This document shows, in pieces, positions 33,862-44,457 of a stretch of DNA of 64,000 nt. The stretch is from Diploptera punctata (taxonomy: Eukaryota; Arthropoda; Insecta; Blattodea; Blaberidae). The position numbers were made by a program, and so were the translations under genes. Location: the NCBI GenBank assembly GCA_030220185.1, contig JASPKZ010003442.1, positions 224,501-288,500 of the forward strand, given 5' to 3'. Under the pieces are notes generated by a model. That model worked only from the letters and a program-made list of their open reading frames with translations, did not search any database and had not been told where the DNA came from. Positions within the stretch are counted from its first letter, which is position 1. Each line of letters starts with the position of its first letter.

Positions 33862-34037
33862 ATTTTCAATACAGACTTCTGGCCAGAAGGCGTCACTTTT
33901 CGCTCCTTTCGGATCCGATTATAACGACCTGAACTGTATCCTCTGGAACGTTGAAGGTCTGCGCTCTATAATGAAAAACCCAGAAATGTTCCTACTTGAT
34001 CAAGACCTACTAGTACTTACAGAAACCTTTTTAATGC
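33862..34037 (+). pseudogene. LINE-Y endonuclease, 5' part
   Basis: In frame with the preceding piggyBac residues: ASLFAPFGSDYNDLNCILWN, VEGLRSIMKNPEMFL, DQDLLVLTETFLM. This is the N-terminal strand-loop of an APE endonuclease (ILWN-EGL and LTETFL). It ends at AATGC (34033-34037). The continuation lies on the opposite strand from 29432. Confidence 0.8.
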
Positions 34038-34039
34038 AC

Positions 34040-34490
34040 AGGTAACAAAAAGGAAAATTAATTTCCTGCTTGTGGAAATCTTAGCCTCCAGGATAAAACT
34101 AATGATAATGGGATGGAAATGGTGGATTTGGTCTCTGGGGAAATTCTGGTAGTAACAAGGACATGGTTTCAGCATAAAAATATCCACAATGGAACATGGA
34201 AGTTTCCAGATAAGAATACAGTAAATCGGATCAATCATATATTAGTCGATAGAGTCACTGCTCCAACGTATGTGATGTTAGAAGCAGACGAGAAGCCAAT
34301 ATTGAATCAGACCATTTCTTAGTACGCATGAAGTTAAACACTAACACAATTGGCAAGACAAATGTAAGATTAGACATTAATGCACTCAACGCAGAGGATA
34401 TCAAAGTTAACTGTTTGAAAGCAGTAATAGAAAACATGAAGATGTTGGAGGTAGAGAAGGTGGAGGCTATTGATAAAATATACGGAACTT
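34040..34490 (+). pseudogene. RTE-like endonuclease, C-terminal part
   Basis: Readable as TNDNGMEMVDLVSGEILVV, TWFQHKNIHNGTWKFPDKN, RINHILVDRVTAPTYV and, in another frame, SDHFLVRMKL-like. It corresponds to residues after GDFNAK in the intact RTE endonuclease (NGVRLVTFA, FQHKDIHKYTWTSPDG, QIDHVLVD). It is the same subfamily as the N-terminal part at 29650-30075. Confidence 0.75.
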
Positions 34491-34496
34491 AATAAA

Positions 34497-34795
34497 AAAA
34501 GGAATTGTTCGTCGTAATGCGAGGTCAAGGTATGAGATCAGGTGAATCCCTGATATTGAAGGTCTATGCTGGCTGATCAGGTCTCTCGCACCATCACAGG
34601 GACAGATGAAATAAAATGAAACAAAATTGATGACATGAGTATGGAGAAGTGGTGGAATAAATGTTTTGGCAGGGGAAAACTGGAGAATTACCGAAAGAAA
34701 AGGATTTATCACTCACATGGAGTGACGAAGGCCCGTACGCAGGACCCAGAGGTGAAGGGCAAGTGTCTAACCACTTGTGCCACGGGGCCGACCCA
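34497..34795 (-). mobile_element. SINE-E copy
   Basis: The minus strand begins with a tRNA-like head, GGCCCCGTGGCACAAGTGGT, TAGACACTTGCCC, then GGGTCCTGCGTACGGGC (B-box region degraded), followed by a non-coding body of about 220 bp (CTTTCGGTAATTCTCCAG, CATTTATTCCACCACTTCTC). No second copy was found in the window. Confidence 0.6.
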
Positions 34796-35610
34796 AATGT
34801 GTGTAATAAGAATTTTGAATCAACCTGTATATGAAGGCTACATCCTGTATAATTGGCCTATCTAATAATTATATTAGATAAAATGTATGCGCTTGATTTA
34901 TAACATTCCGTGTTATTGCCTTTAAAAATAATGAATGGAGTAATATTTTGTAGGATAACATATTTTTTATTGTCCATTATAATGTTAAGTTGCCTTCCGA
35001 TTTGGAAACGCTTGATCTGTTATTTCTTGTTTGGTAAACAGCCAATGAATGTTTGTGTAGACATCAATTCACCAATCGAAGCTATTATAAAAATTGCGAA
35101 ATGGTTGACACCGAACATAGCCCTGAATAGCGAATAGCCAAAAGAAAAACCTGCTCCATCCTAGCATCTGTCCACTTTAGAATTTATTTCAGCTAGGATT
35201 TAATCGGGATTCTAAATCAGGCAACGCATGTCCTGTCAGGATTCCAAATCACAAATAAAAAACTGTATAACTACCAAGCTATTCTCCATATTTTCTCATA
35301 ATATTCTCCTACTTGGTAAAGACCCACCATTAACTTCTTACTCGAAATGGTATATCTTTAAACAGAATAAATCATATTTAGTGCCTTTAGAGAACCTTAA
35401 TTTTGCACTACTGTACGTGTTAGGGCTTCTCAATTGAGAGCTATAAGGGACTACTTACTCAGAGAAAAAGATAATAGCTACTGTATATCATACAATTATT
35501 ATTCACAATATGAATCACCTTAAAATTATCCATTCGTATCCACTTTACGAAATATCATGATCCGTATGTGAAATTCGCATACATTGTAGGCCTATGTATA
35601 AGGTTAAACA
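34796..35610. other. no gene recognised
   Basis: AT-rich; small open frames without domains. One TAGGCCTA palindrome (35587-35594) just before SINE-C. Confidence 0.5.
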
Positions 35611-35948
35611 TGTCCGGGCCGTAGCCGAGTGGTCTGATGCGGAGTTATGTGACATGCGCTGGTTCGAGTCCGTAGGGCAATACATTTTCTCATGGAATTT
35701 CGGCTAGTATGGGGACATGTACACCCAGCATCGTGAGGAATTTGGGTAGCTACTATAGGTAACTGGTCCAGATGGATAAACAAACTATAACTGGTGGGGG
35801 ACCCGAATGCTGACCACATGTCACCCCTTTACAGGCTATATGATCGTCCACCTCTGAGATTAACACTCGTGGATGTGAGGATAGTAGCAGGCTGTAGGCC
35901 CCAGGTGCTTTTATGGTTGTCGCGCCATAGAGTTTCCGGAGATTTAAA
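35611..35948 (+). mobile_element. SINE-C copy
   Basis: tRNA-derived: GGGCCGTAGCCGAGTGGTCT (A box) and GGTTCGAGTCC (B box), then TTTTCTCATGGAATTTCGG, GTGAGGAATTTGGGTAGCTA, GATTAACACTCGTGGATGTG, ending near GTCGCGCCATAGAGTTT. A second, diverged copy lies at 63409-63757 with the same order of blocks. Confidence 0.85.
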
Positions 35949-36164
35949 CAAACACAGAAAAAAATATAGAATCCCAGATAAAATTCAGACTGCATTAAAT
36001 AAACTATTATCCTGTCAATAATTTTGAAGGCCATAAAAATCGAAAGTTAAATATCAATTTTCTTCGAGATTCTTATTCTTTTAATGTTATATATGCTGTT
36101 GGCGTAAGTGAACATAATGTACACGTTATCAATATGTTGTGAAAGCGACCATAAACAAACTTAC

Positions 36165-36960
36165 AAAACGTCTTGTCTTCTTCTTCTTCTTCCTTCCAAG
36201 TATTATGCCAAGGCCTGTTGCGATCCTATAGAAAATTTTCACTCCAGCGTTTCATAGGACGGCCCAGAGATCTTCGTCCTCTTGGTATATAATTATAAAC
36301 AGCCTTGGGGATCCGATTTGAACTCATTCTTTCAAGATGGTGTTTCCAATTTAGTTGGTACTGTTTAATATATTCCAAAATTGGCGTAGTCTTCAATTCT
36401 TTAAAGATATCGGCGTTCCTTTTCCGATTCCATCTGGTGTTCCATGCGCTGTTCTGCGCATGAATCTCATTTCACAAGCCGTTATTCTGCTTTCATGTTG
36501 TCTTTTTAGTATCCATGCTTCACTACCATAGGTCAACACTGGTCTAGCCAAAGTGTCATATAAACATAATCTGGTGTTTTTTTTTTGTACAAGGGATGGT
36601 TTCATAACTTGATTAATAATTCCCAAACTTTTATTATAACTAGTCATTTTTTCAGGGATATCCTTTTCATGCCAGATAGAGAGATAATATCCAAGATATT
36701 TAAATTGATTAGATCTCTCTAAAATTTTATTCTGGAGACAGATTTTACTTTGTATGTGGTCCTTCCCATAAAATTACATAATTTTAGTTTGTTAATTGAT
36801 ATTTCCATATTAAATTTGGCAGCTATTTTTTTGTAAATTATACAGTAAATTGATCGTTGCAAATCATTTTCGGAAAGTGCCAGAAGAGCTAAATCGTCTT
36901 AAAAAAAATAGCATCGAGTTTGAGGTTCCTATTGATGGGTAAATATCCCCGTTGTGTTTT
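36165..36960 (-). pseudogene. LINE ORF2 C-terminal half
   Basis: From 5' to 3' on the minus strand: a degraded YADD region reading DLALLALSENDLQRS, then INKLKLC-like, FKYLGYYLSIWHEKDIP, TSYNKSLGIINQVMKPSLVQ, PVLTYGSEAWILKRQHESRI, TACEMRFMRRTA, LNWKHHLERMSSNRIPK, YIPRGRRSLGRPMKRW, then a GAAGAAGAAGAAG tail. This is the family whose tail also ends the half-LINE at 20888 and the fragment at 4425. Truncated inside RT and frame-broken. Confidence 0.8.
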
Positions 36961-37138
36961 CCTCCATTTGTCTTGTTTCTAATGAAAAATACTAATAAGC
37001 ACGATTTTTTTCATAAACGAATATAGTGAAATAACCCTATAACAAAACCGATGTATACAATATAATATTTTATCACATGTTCATGAGATATACAATTAAA
37101 ATTAAATATCTGATTTTTCAAATATAAACTTCATAAGT

Positions 37139-37330
37139 ATTCTTTCTTCTTTCTTCTTCTTCTTTAGCTTTCCCCCATTTATAGGTTTGCCGACTTCAGT
37201 TCCCATTTATTTCTATCATTCCAATCTCCTTCTTACAAATTCCTATCATCCATTATAGTTTTGACATAAGTTTTCCATTTCCATCTTGGTCTGCCACGTT
37301 TATTTCTTCCAGGGGGTGACCATAACATAA
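37139..37330 (-). mobile_element. LINE 3'-end fragment
   Basis: The minus strand reads RNKRGRPRWKWKTYVKT-like residues, ending WGKAKEEEE with a GAAGAAGAAAGAA tail. Only the C-terminal tail of an ORF2 is left. Confidence 0.5.
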
Positions 37331-37771
37331 AGTAGGCCTATAATTTAACAATTAAATTAGCAGAATCTGTACCCGTATTGGGCGGTTGTCCACGTGAAAA
37401 GGTAAGACTCTTTACCCTTGTTAGACAACCTACAGTATATAAGGTACGGAAAACCGATTCAAAACCTAGTTCTACCCTTCACCATAAAATTCGTCTGCAA
37501 AATTTCTTAATGGAACTTAAAATATAATGACTGGCTTAGACCGTGAAGCATGGAAAAAAGGAAACAACGTCCTCTGTAACAAACCTCAATGAATGATGAT
37601 GAAATTGAATTAGCCATTTTGGCTACTAAAATTACATGTGGTTTCATGTAAATCTATGACAAACGTCAATCTACGAAGGAAAATACTCTTTTATTTATTT
37701 GATTTTCATATTCTCGGTATGATTTACATTAAATTATACAATTAGTCAGTGAAATATATTTTTATTTTGAA
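37331..37771. other. no gene recognised
   Basis: AT-rich, with one TAGGCCTA palindrome at 37333-37340. Confidence 0.5.
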
Positions 37772-38100
37772 GTCCACCGCTGTGGTCTCGAGGTACGGTG
37801 ATGCTTTGTCACGCAGAGACCCCGGGATTGCCCGGTCGGGACAAGTTTCATGTGTGAGGTTTATTTCCATGATTTTCTTCACCTGTAAAGCAAATGTCAG
37901 GAAACTTTAAGACCCAAACGGTTCCCGGACATCATAAGGCATCATAATCATCATCATCCATGTTCACCCCAGATTAAGTTTAGAATTAAAAGCTCTCCTG
38001 GTGCATCATATCATTGGGACAGCGTAAGCCCACCTTCTAGGCGTCCCAACCGCAGAAGTTGGTTACAATACGCCAATGCCAGGAGAGAATATCAGAAATA
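37772..38100 (+). mobile_element. SINE-B copy, nearly complete
   Basis: Head GTCCACCGCTGTGGTCTCGA and TTTGTCACGCAG, degraded B box, CACCTGTAAAGCAAATGTCA, CCAAACGGTTCCCGG, the distal block GATTAAGTTTAGAATTAAAA, GTTGGTTACAATACGCCAAT and the end GCCAGGAGAGAATATCAG. It shows the full length of the family to be about 330 bp. Confidence 0.85.
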
Positions 38101-39232
38101 TCAAAATGACAAACTAGTGACATTGAATAATTTTTTTAAAGATTTGTTGGATTTCGTCGCCTTGAGGTGATCGATAAAGTCCTTATTTTCCACTATGACA
38201 GTCCGGTTTGATTTCTTGCCGGTTAGGGGATTTTAAATATTCTTCTTCCTGAAATTAATACATTTAAATAAGTTTACTGTAGGCCTAATCGAACTACTGG
38301 TCTACAATCTGCAGATAAAGCAGGTTTTATACTCCGCCTCTATTAGCAACTTGAACAACTGAACAGTTCATATTAGGTACGAAACTACCGCCTCAAGCGA
38401 TGTGGATACCGACATGGATTCATCTCACCTATCAGTACACAGGACAACGTCAACGTAAGTTTAATAAAATAGGGTTAAGAGGTCACTCTGGATATCTAAG
38501 ATTTCAAGGCCAATTGTGGTCACGTAAAGTCAAGGTTGTTTATCCGTCAACTTTTATAACAAAATAAATCGTCTTAAGTAAACAAATGAATGCGTTTATT
38601 AAATCATTTTTTCTCTTCTTTTGGTAGTAAAGAGATACACGTACAATGCAAAAATGACCTAAGCGTCATGTAACAAAATACATACTGTAAGTATATGAAA
38701 AATGCTCTTCGCATATTTAAATTTCATTTGAAATTTAAAATGCATTTAAAGAAATGCCATTGAAAACATTGTGATAGGTCTTATTTGGTGCATACTTGAG
38801 GAGCCCTACTTTAAGTCGGAACTGGCAAGTTTAGTATGGCAGGTTGTTTTTCTACCTCAAGTGGGTAATTACTGCCATCAGTCTGAAAGTGAATTTTAAA
38901 TGCATTTAGTATAAAAAGTTGCATTGCTCGCACTCTATAGCTACCATGTGTGTGGGCGATACAATGTTGATTTACAAAAGACACTTCTATCTGTGTACTC
39001 CGCTAATTTATTGACTAATATCCTGTTCTGAGGTGAAACGGAACAAATGACTTCTACCATCCAACTACTATAAACATTGCATTAGAGACAATGTGCGAAA
39101 AAAAACTTCATGTAACAGTTCAAAGCTTTTAAGATCCATTTGTTCATTTGCATTAAAGCATCATAGAGCAGAGTTAGATGTCTAAAATATATCTACTATT
39201 ATAACAATCAGTGACGCTTTAGTTCGTAGTTG
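38101..39232. other. no gene recognised
   Basis: AT-rich sequence without a recognisable frame or TE; one TAGGCCTA palindrome at 38280-38287. Confidence 0.5.
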
Positions 39233-39409
39233 CTAGGTAACGAAACCTATACTTTATATTCTAACAAAACCAAAACACGCTATCAAAACATAAAATACAG
39301 GTTCAACAAAACGGAAAATAACTAGGCAATAAAACCTATACTTTACATTCTAACAAAACCAAAACACGCTGTCAAAACATGAAATACAGGTTCAACAAAA
39401 CGTAAAATA
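39233..39409. repeat. two tandem 89-bp units
   Basis: CTAGGTAACGAAACCTATAC starts unit 1 (39233) and CTAGGCAATAAAACCTATAC starts unit 2 (39322). The units differ at only a few positions. Confidence 0.9.
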
Positions 39410-39718
39410 TACTTTAACGATGATTTCATATAACTACGTAATTAACTTTCCTTGATTTTTTTTTTGGAAGTACAGTATACTAATAGTTGCACCTTGGACT
39501 GCTTTAAAAATTTTTCTTCTCCGCTCATTTTTACTTCAAATTCACATTTTTGCAGAATATAATAACAATGTTTGTTGATTTATAGTATATTTTGACCTCC
39601 CAAGCCCACATTATTCTCTCTCTAAATATAGTATATTGTCATTTCCGCAAAAAATAAAGTTCATTAAATATACTAAATACAACATATGCTAAAATACTTT
39701 GAACGTAGAAAAAATGTT

Positions 39719-39837
39719 GTAGACAACACGTTATAAAATTAGGTTTAGTAACTCGCTGCTCTTAGAACACTCTCTTCGGTCGTGTTCTAAATTGAGCACC
39801 TCGTTACTAAACTCTGCTTTTGTAATAGTCGTCTACA
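39719..39837. repeat. 119-bp foldback (long hairpin)
   Basis: TGTAGAC at 39719 pairs with GTCTACA at 39837. Inside, GTTTAGTAAC (39743-39752) pairs perfectly with GTTACTAAAC (39803-39812), and TTAGAACAC with GTGTTCTAA around an 11-nt loop. Between these the arms match with a few mismatches. It may be a tiny MITE or a structured transcript. Confidence 0.8.
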
Positions 39838-39952
39838 TAACTATATGTAACTAGTAATGACATGAAAATATAAGTTTATTGCTTGTGCTCTAATATAGAA
39901 ACCTTTCTCTTTGGAGAACGATTTTTTTTATTCTTCATGCTTTCCATGATTA

Positions 39953-40153
39953 GTAAGTAGACAATACCGTACGTTCTCCGATTGCCTAAGTAGACAGTAC
40001 CGTACGTTCTCCGATTGCCTAAGTAGACAATACCGTACGTTCTCCGATTGCCTAAGTAGACAATACCGTACGTTCTCCGATTGCCTAAGTAGACAATACA
40101 GTACGTTCTCTGATTGCCTAAGTAGCAAATACAGTACGTTCTCAGATTGCCTC
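39953..40153. repeat. 33-bp minisatellite, six units
   Basis: Unit AAGTAGACAATACCGTACGT plus TCTCCGATTGCCT. Because 33 is a multiple of 3, two minus-strand frames stay open through the array. One reads an 11-residue repeat LGNRRTYGIVY (frame 39876-40205), the other LLRQSENVRYC. No flanking domain, promoter or start supports expression. Confidence 0.9.
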
Positions 40154-40326
40154 CATAAAATAAATCGTAATGTCGTAACGACTGCACTGCGGTAAGTGGA
40201 AACAAATATAACTTTCGACGTTTAGAAATAATTCTAGTATTGATTTAGTTAAAACAATTCTCAAAGCTTTTCCTTTTCACCAAAATCTCAACTAAATCTT
40301 CTGTCATTATTATTATTAATTAATAG

Positions 40327-40585
40327 GGCGGGCCGTAGCACAGTTGGTTAAGGCAATACCTTTCAAGTCGGAATGTAGAGGGTTCGAGTTCCGGTGGAGT
40401 CAGGGTTTTTAAATTGGCCTAAACCTTCTGTTGGCACCATGGCCCCTGGGTCTGACTTAGCCTCTAAAGGAAATGAATAGCAGACCCTTGTACTGCGGGT
40501 AAAGGCAGCTGTTACACAGGGTTGACATCTCATGTGGATTGACTTGAAAGGTGGGAGCCTCAACCTGCTACTACCCTAAAACGAA
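40327..40585 (+). mobile_element. SINE-A copy, left half of an inverted pair
   Basis: A box TAGCACAGTTGGTTAAGGC, B box GGTTCGAGTTCC, then the SINE-A body to GCCTCAACCTGCTACTACCC. It meets the next SINE-A tail to tail at 40585/40586. Confidence 0.85.
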
Positions 40586-40880
40586 AAGTAGTCCCACTAC
40601 AGGCCTTAGGAGACTTTTGAGGTTGTACGAATTTAAAGTTCCTATTTTTCTAGACAATGAGCACAGTGTAACAGCCTGTTTTCAGCCTTGCATGAGGGCC
40701 ATCTTAACACCAGAATATGTGCCTGGTTTTCATTTCCATTAGAGGCTGAGTCGATCGCAGGGCCATAATGCCACAAGAGGGTTTGGTCCAGTTTAAAAAT
40801 CCTGACCCATCGTGACTTGAACCCGATATCTTCCGGCTTGTAGCGTATTGCTTCAACCAACTACACTAAGGCGTGCTCCC
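40586..40880 (-). mobile_element. SINE-A copy, right half of an inverted pair
   Basis: Minus-strand SINE-A from the tail-proximal CCTAAGGCCTGTAGTGGGAC to the head (CGCCTTAGTGTAGTTGGTTG, GGTTCAAGTCACG). Together with 40327-40585 it forms an imperfect inverted repeat of about 550 bp. Confidence 0.85.
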
Positions 40881-41212
40881 GACAAGTCCGCAAAGAACAA
40901 GAAAAACCTAAATCTTCAGATTTTTAATTTGAATACTTTTGTTATCAATATTTACAATAAATAGAATAATGATCAGATTAAAAGCCTCTGTAATTATGCA
41001 TAAAGGTACTCACTTTAAACTAGGTCGATTCAGTGAACTACAGTATAAGAACTATTTACTTTATTCCAATGACGTCACTTATTATAGCGATCTTCAAGTT
41101 CTAATAAATGACCATCTTTCAAGAAAAATAAATCTTGTAAGCTAACCAATATACATTCAACCTAACAAATAACATAGACTAGACTAGACACAAAAGGAAC
41201 CCTTCATGATAT
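40881..41212. other. no gene recognised
   Basis: AT-rich. A 68-codon frame (40939-41145) has no domain. Confidence 0.5.
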
Positions 41213-41402
41213 CTTTACCTTGTCGTGGTGGAGTGGCTTGCGTGCTTAAATGATCCTGAGAGCTATGCCGGCGGTAGCATTGCTGCCGATAGGGTTACCC
41301 ATGCCGGACTGGTCGAAGGTGATAAGCCAGACGAAAAAAGTACCTTGGGCGAAAGAGTGACGAACTTTCACCGTAAAAATACAAACGTAAAGAAATGCGG
41401 AC

Positions 41403-42565
41403 ATGGGTTCAACTGGGGTAAAATGTTCCGGAGGTCAAATTGACCCCCATTCGGATCTCCGGGCGGGGACTACTTCAGGGAACCCATGCCAAAGGCTCAA
41501 ACACAGGCACATGTTCCTAGGAACATGGAATGTTAGGACTTTATACAATAGCGGGGCACTAGAGATATTAACGCGGGAATTAGATAAATCGCCCTTGGAT
41601 ATAGTCACTTTAAAGGAAGTTAGGTGGCCAGGAGAAGGTAGTCAGGAATCAGGAAATTTTGCATTATACTACGGGGGTGCAGAAAGACCTGCATTTGGAA
41701 CGGGTTTTTTAGTCAGAAGGAGGATCCTATACGCTATCCGAGATATTAAGTTTGTTAGTGATAGGGTATCATACATAATTCTAAAAAAGGTAAACGACAT
41801 GATTTTATAATTGTAAATGTACATGCCCCCATAGAAGATAAAGATGACAAGATCAAGGATGAGTTCTATGAAGAATTAGAATGCTTATTTGATAGCCTTT
41901 CACGATATCATATGAAAATTATCGTAGGAGATTTTAATGCAAAAGTGGGGCGGGAAGATATATTCAAACCAACAATAGGCAAATTCAGTCTTCATGAAGA
42001 TAGTAACGGCAACGGGATTAGACTAGTCACATTTGCCACACCAAAGAATCTCATTGTTAAGAGCACAACATTTCAGCATAAGGATATTCATAAATACACC
42101 TGGACGTCCCCAGATGGAGAAACTCGGAACCAGATAGATCATGTATTAGTGGATAAACGCTGGCACAGTAGCACCATCGATGTTAGATCAGTTAGAGGGA
42201 CATACTGCAATTCGGATCATCATCTGGTCAGAGTGAATATCAGACAACGGCTATCACTTATGAGAGGAACAAATGCTAAAGATGATTCTGTAAAATTTGA
42301 ATTAAAACACTTGAAAAATGTTGAAATGCGGCAAGAATACCAAATCAAAATTGCTAATAGATTTGAAGTACTGGAATCTTCAGATGACAATGTGGCAAAC
42401 GAAGAAGGAACTGATATAAATAAAGGATGGGAGGCCATAAGAGATACTATTAAAGTGTCAGCATCAGAAAGCATTGGTTGTTTAAAAAAGAGGCAAAACA
42501 AGAAATGGTTTGATGAGGAATGTGCCGACATTGTTAAGAAGAGAAAGCTAGCAAAAATGAAATAG
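41403..42565 (+). pseudogene. RTE APE endonuclease and linker
   Basis: Two open frames (41403-41810 and 41912-42565) separated by a frameshift. Family role: nicks target DNA to prime reverse transcription. Catalytic blocks visible: WNVRTL, EVRW (Glu), GDFNAK (Asp and Asn), DHVLVD and SDHHLV (Asp-His). Residues after about 42240 form the linker (LKNVEMRQEYQIKIANRFEV, KKWFDEECADIVKKRKL). It ends at a TAG where the sister copy has Trp (KMKWLHEPNEVNLEQLG). Confidence 0.85.
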
Positions 42566-42787
42566 TTACACGATCCAAATGAGGTAAATTTAGAGCAATT
42601 GGGTAGTATTAGACGGGAAACCACCAAGTTACCAAAGAGTAATAAGAGGGAACATTTGAGAGAGAAGATTAATGATCTTGGAATGAATGCAAAAATTAGG
42701 AACATTAGAGAATTATATCAGGGAATTAGTATAGAGAAGAAAGGGTTTCAGGCTAGAACAAACATAATTCGGAATTAAAATGGGGAT

Positions 42788-43021
42788 ATGATTGCAGATT
42801 CTAGGAGTATATTAAATAGATGGAAAAGTTACTTTAATCAGCTATTAAATGTACATACAGAACAGGACATTGAGGAGGATAATTTACAGACAGCAGAAAT
42901 GCTAGTCACAGAGCCAAGTGCATTAGAGGTTGAAATAGCGATTGAAAAATTGAAGATGCATAAATCATCAGGTTCAGATGAGATCCCAGCAGAACTGATA
43001 AAAGCAGGGGGGGGGAATTGA
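42788..43021 (+). pseudogene. RTE segment between linker and RT core
   Basis: Reads SRSILNRWKSYFNQLLNVHT, EPSALEVEIAIEKLKMHKSS, GSDEIPAELIKAGG: the 'NRWK-YF-QLLN' and 'K-SG-DEIPAELIK' blocks that precede RT in RTE ORF2. The frame is lost in a run of ten G at 43008-43017. Confidence 0.85.
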
Positions 43022-44367
43022 TGAACAAGATACGCTGGTTGCTTAGTGTGATTTGGGAAAAAGAAGCTCTTCCAGATGAATGGAAAGAATCAATTATCGT
43101 ACCAATTTATAAGAAAGGAGATAAAACTGACTGCAACAACTACAGGGACATCTCATTACTTTCACCTTCGTACAAAATTCTAACAAATATATTAGTAAGC
43201 AGACTTACTCCCTATATTGATGACATTCTAGGAGATCATCAATGTGCATTTAGAAGAAACAGGTCTGCAACAGATCAGATTTTTAGTGTAAGACAGATTT
43301 TAGAAAAGAAATGGGAATATAGTGGTACTGTACATCAACTATATGTAGACTTCAAAAAAGCATATGATTCAATTAAGAGGGAGAAGTTATATAGTATCCT
43401 GCTGGAGTTCGGAATTCCTAAAAAGTTAGTTAGACTTATACGAACGTGTCTAAATGGCTCAAAGAGTAGGGTGCGTGTAGGCAAACAGTTTTCAGACACT
43501 TTTGAAATCCAGAATGGGTTGAAGCAAGGAGATGCACTATCTCCTCTACTATTTAATTTTGTACTAGAGCATGCCATTAAATCTTTAGAGAATGAGGAAG
43601 GCTTACAACTGAATGGTATTAATAAGCTGTTAGTTTATGCTGATGATGTAGTATTGTTGGCTGATATAAAGGACAATACGCACACACTATTGAGTAACAC
43701 TAAGAACTTAGGACTGGAAGTAAATATCAATAAAACTAAATATATGGTCACATGTAGAAATGCATTATATGATGGAAATGGACAGCTAATGACAAATGAG
43801 GGAAATTTTGAGGAAGTGGCTGAATTCAAATACCTAGGAACAATAATCACAAATAGGAATGAGATGCACAAAGAAATTAAACATAGGCTCAATTCTAGAA
43901 ATGCGTGCTATTATGCATTGCAGCGACTCTTGATGTCCCAACTCCTTTCAAAAATCGTTAAACTGAAAATACATAAAACTATTATTCTACCAGTTATATT
44001 ATATGGGTGCGAAACATGGACTCTTACTTTAAGGGAGCAAAGGAGATTACAAGTATTTGAGAATAAAGTACTTAGGAAAATTTTTGGACCAAAGAGAGAT
44101 GAACAGACAGGTGAATGGAAAAGACTAGATAACAATGAATTACATGGTGTTTGTAGGAAGTCAGATATAATAAGAACAGTTAAGTCTCGTAGACTGCGAT
44201 GGGCAGGACATGTTGCACGTATGGGGAATGAAAGACTTGCATGGAAGCTTCTTGTAGGGAAGCCAGAGGGAAAACGCCCAGTTGGTAGACCAGGAATGAG
44301 GTGGGAGAATAACATTAATTATGATTTGAGGGAAGTAGTTTATACAGGGAATGATTGGAAAGGATAG
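43018..44367 (+). pseudogene. RTE reverse transcriptase, long open frame (449 codons)
   Basis: An uninterrupted RT domain. Blocks by residue: WKESIIVPIYKKGDKTDCNN (about 22-41), CAFRRNRSATDQI (about 82-94), LYVDFKKAYDSI (108-119, first catalytic Asp), QNGLKQGDALSPLLFNFVL (164-182), VYADDVVLL (206-214, catalytic Asp pair), NINKTKYMV (about 236-244), FKYLGTIIT (about 272), ILYGCETWTL (about 325), LRWAGHVARMGNERLAWKLL (about 394-413), VGRPGMRWENNINYDLRE. The C-terminus is shifted by a small deletion, giving GNDWKG and a stop instead of the normal GNDWQALARDRDVW. The RT core itself looks intact, so inactivation is recent or partly a sequencing artefact. Confidence 0.9.
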
Positions 44368-44457
44368 GGATGTATGGAGAGCTTATGTCCGCGCGGCCGT
44401 GAACCTACGGGTTCGATAGTGCCAGTGGGTAAGTAAGTAAGTAAGTATGTAAGTTAG

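Noticed and set aside
39953..40153. CRISPR-like or phase-variable protein repeat
   Set aside because: There are no spacers; the six units are a simple 33-bp minisatellite.
42220..44315. Minus-strand frames of 80 to 161 codons inside the RTE element
   Set aside because: They are antisense shadows of the plus-strand endonuclease and RT.
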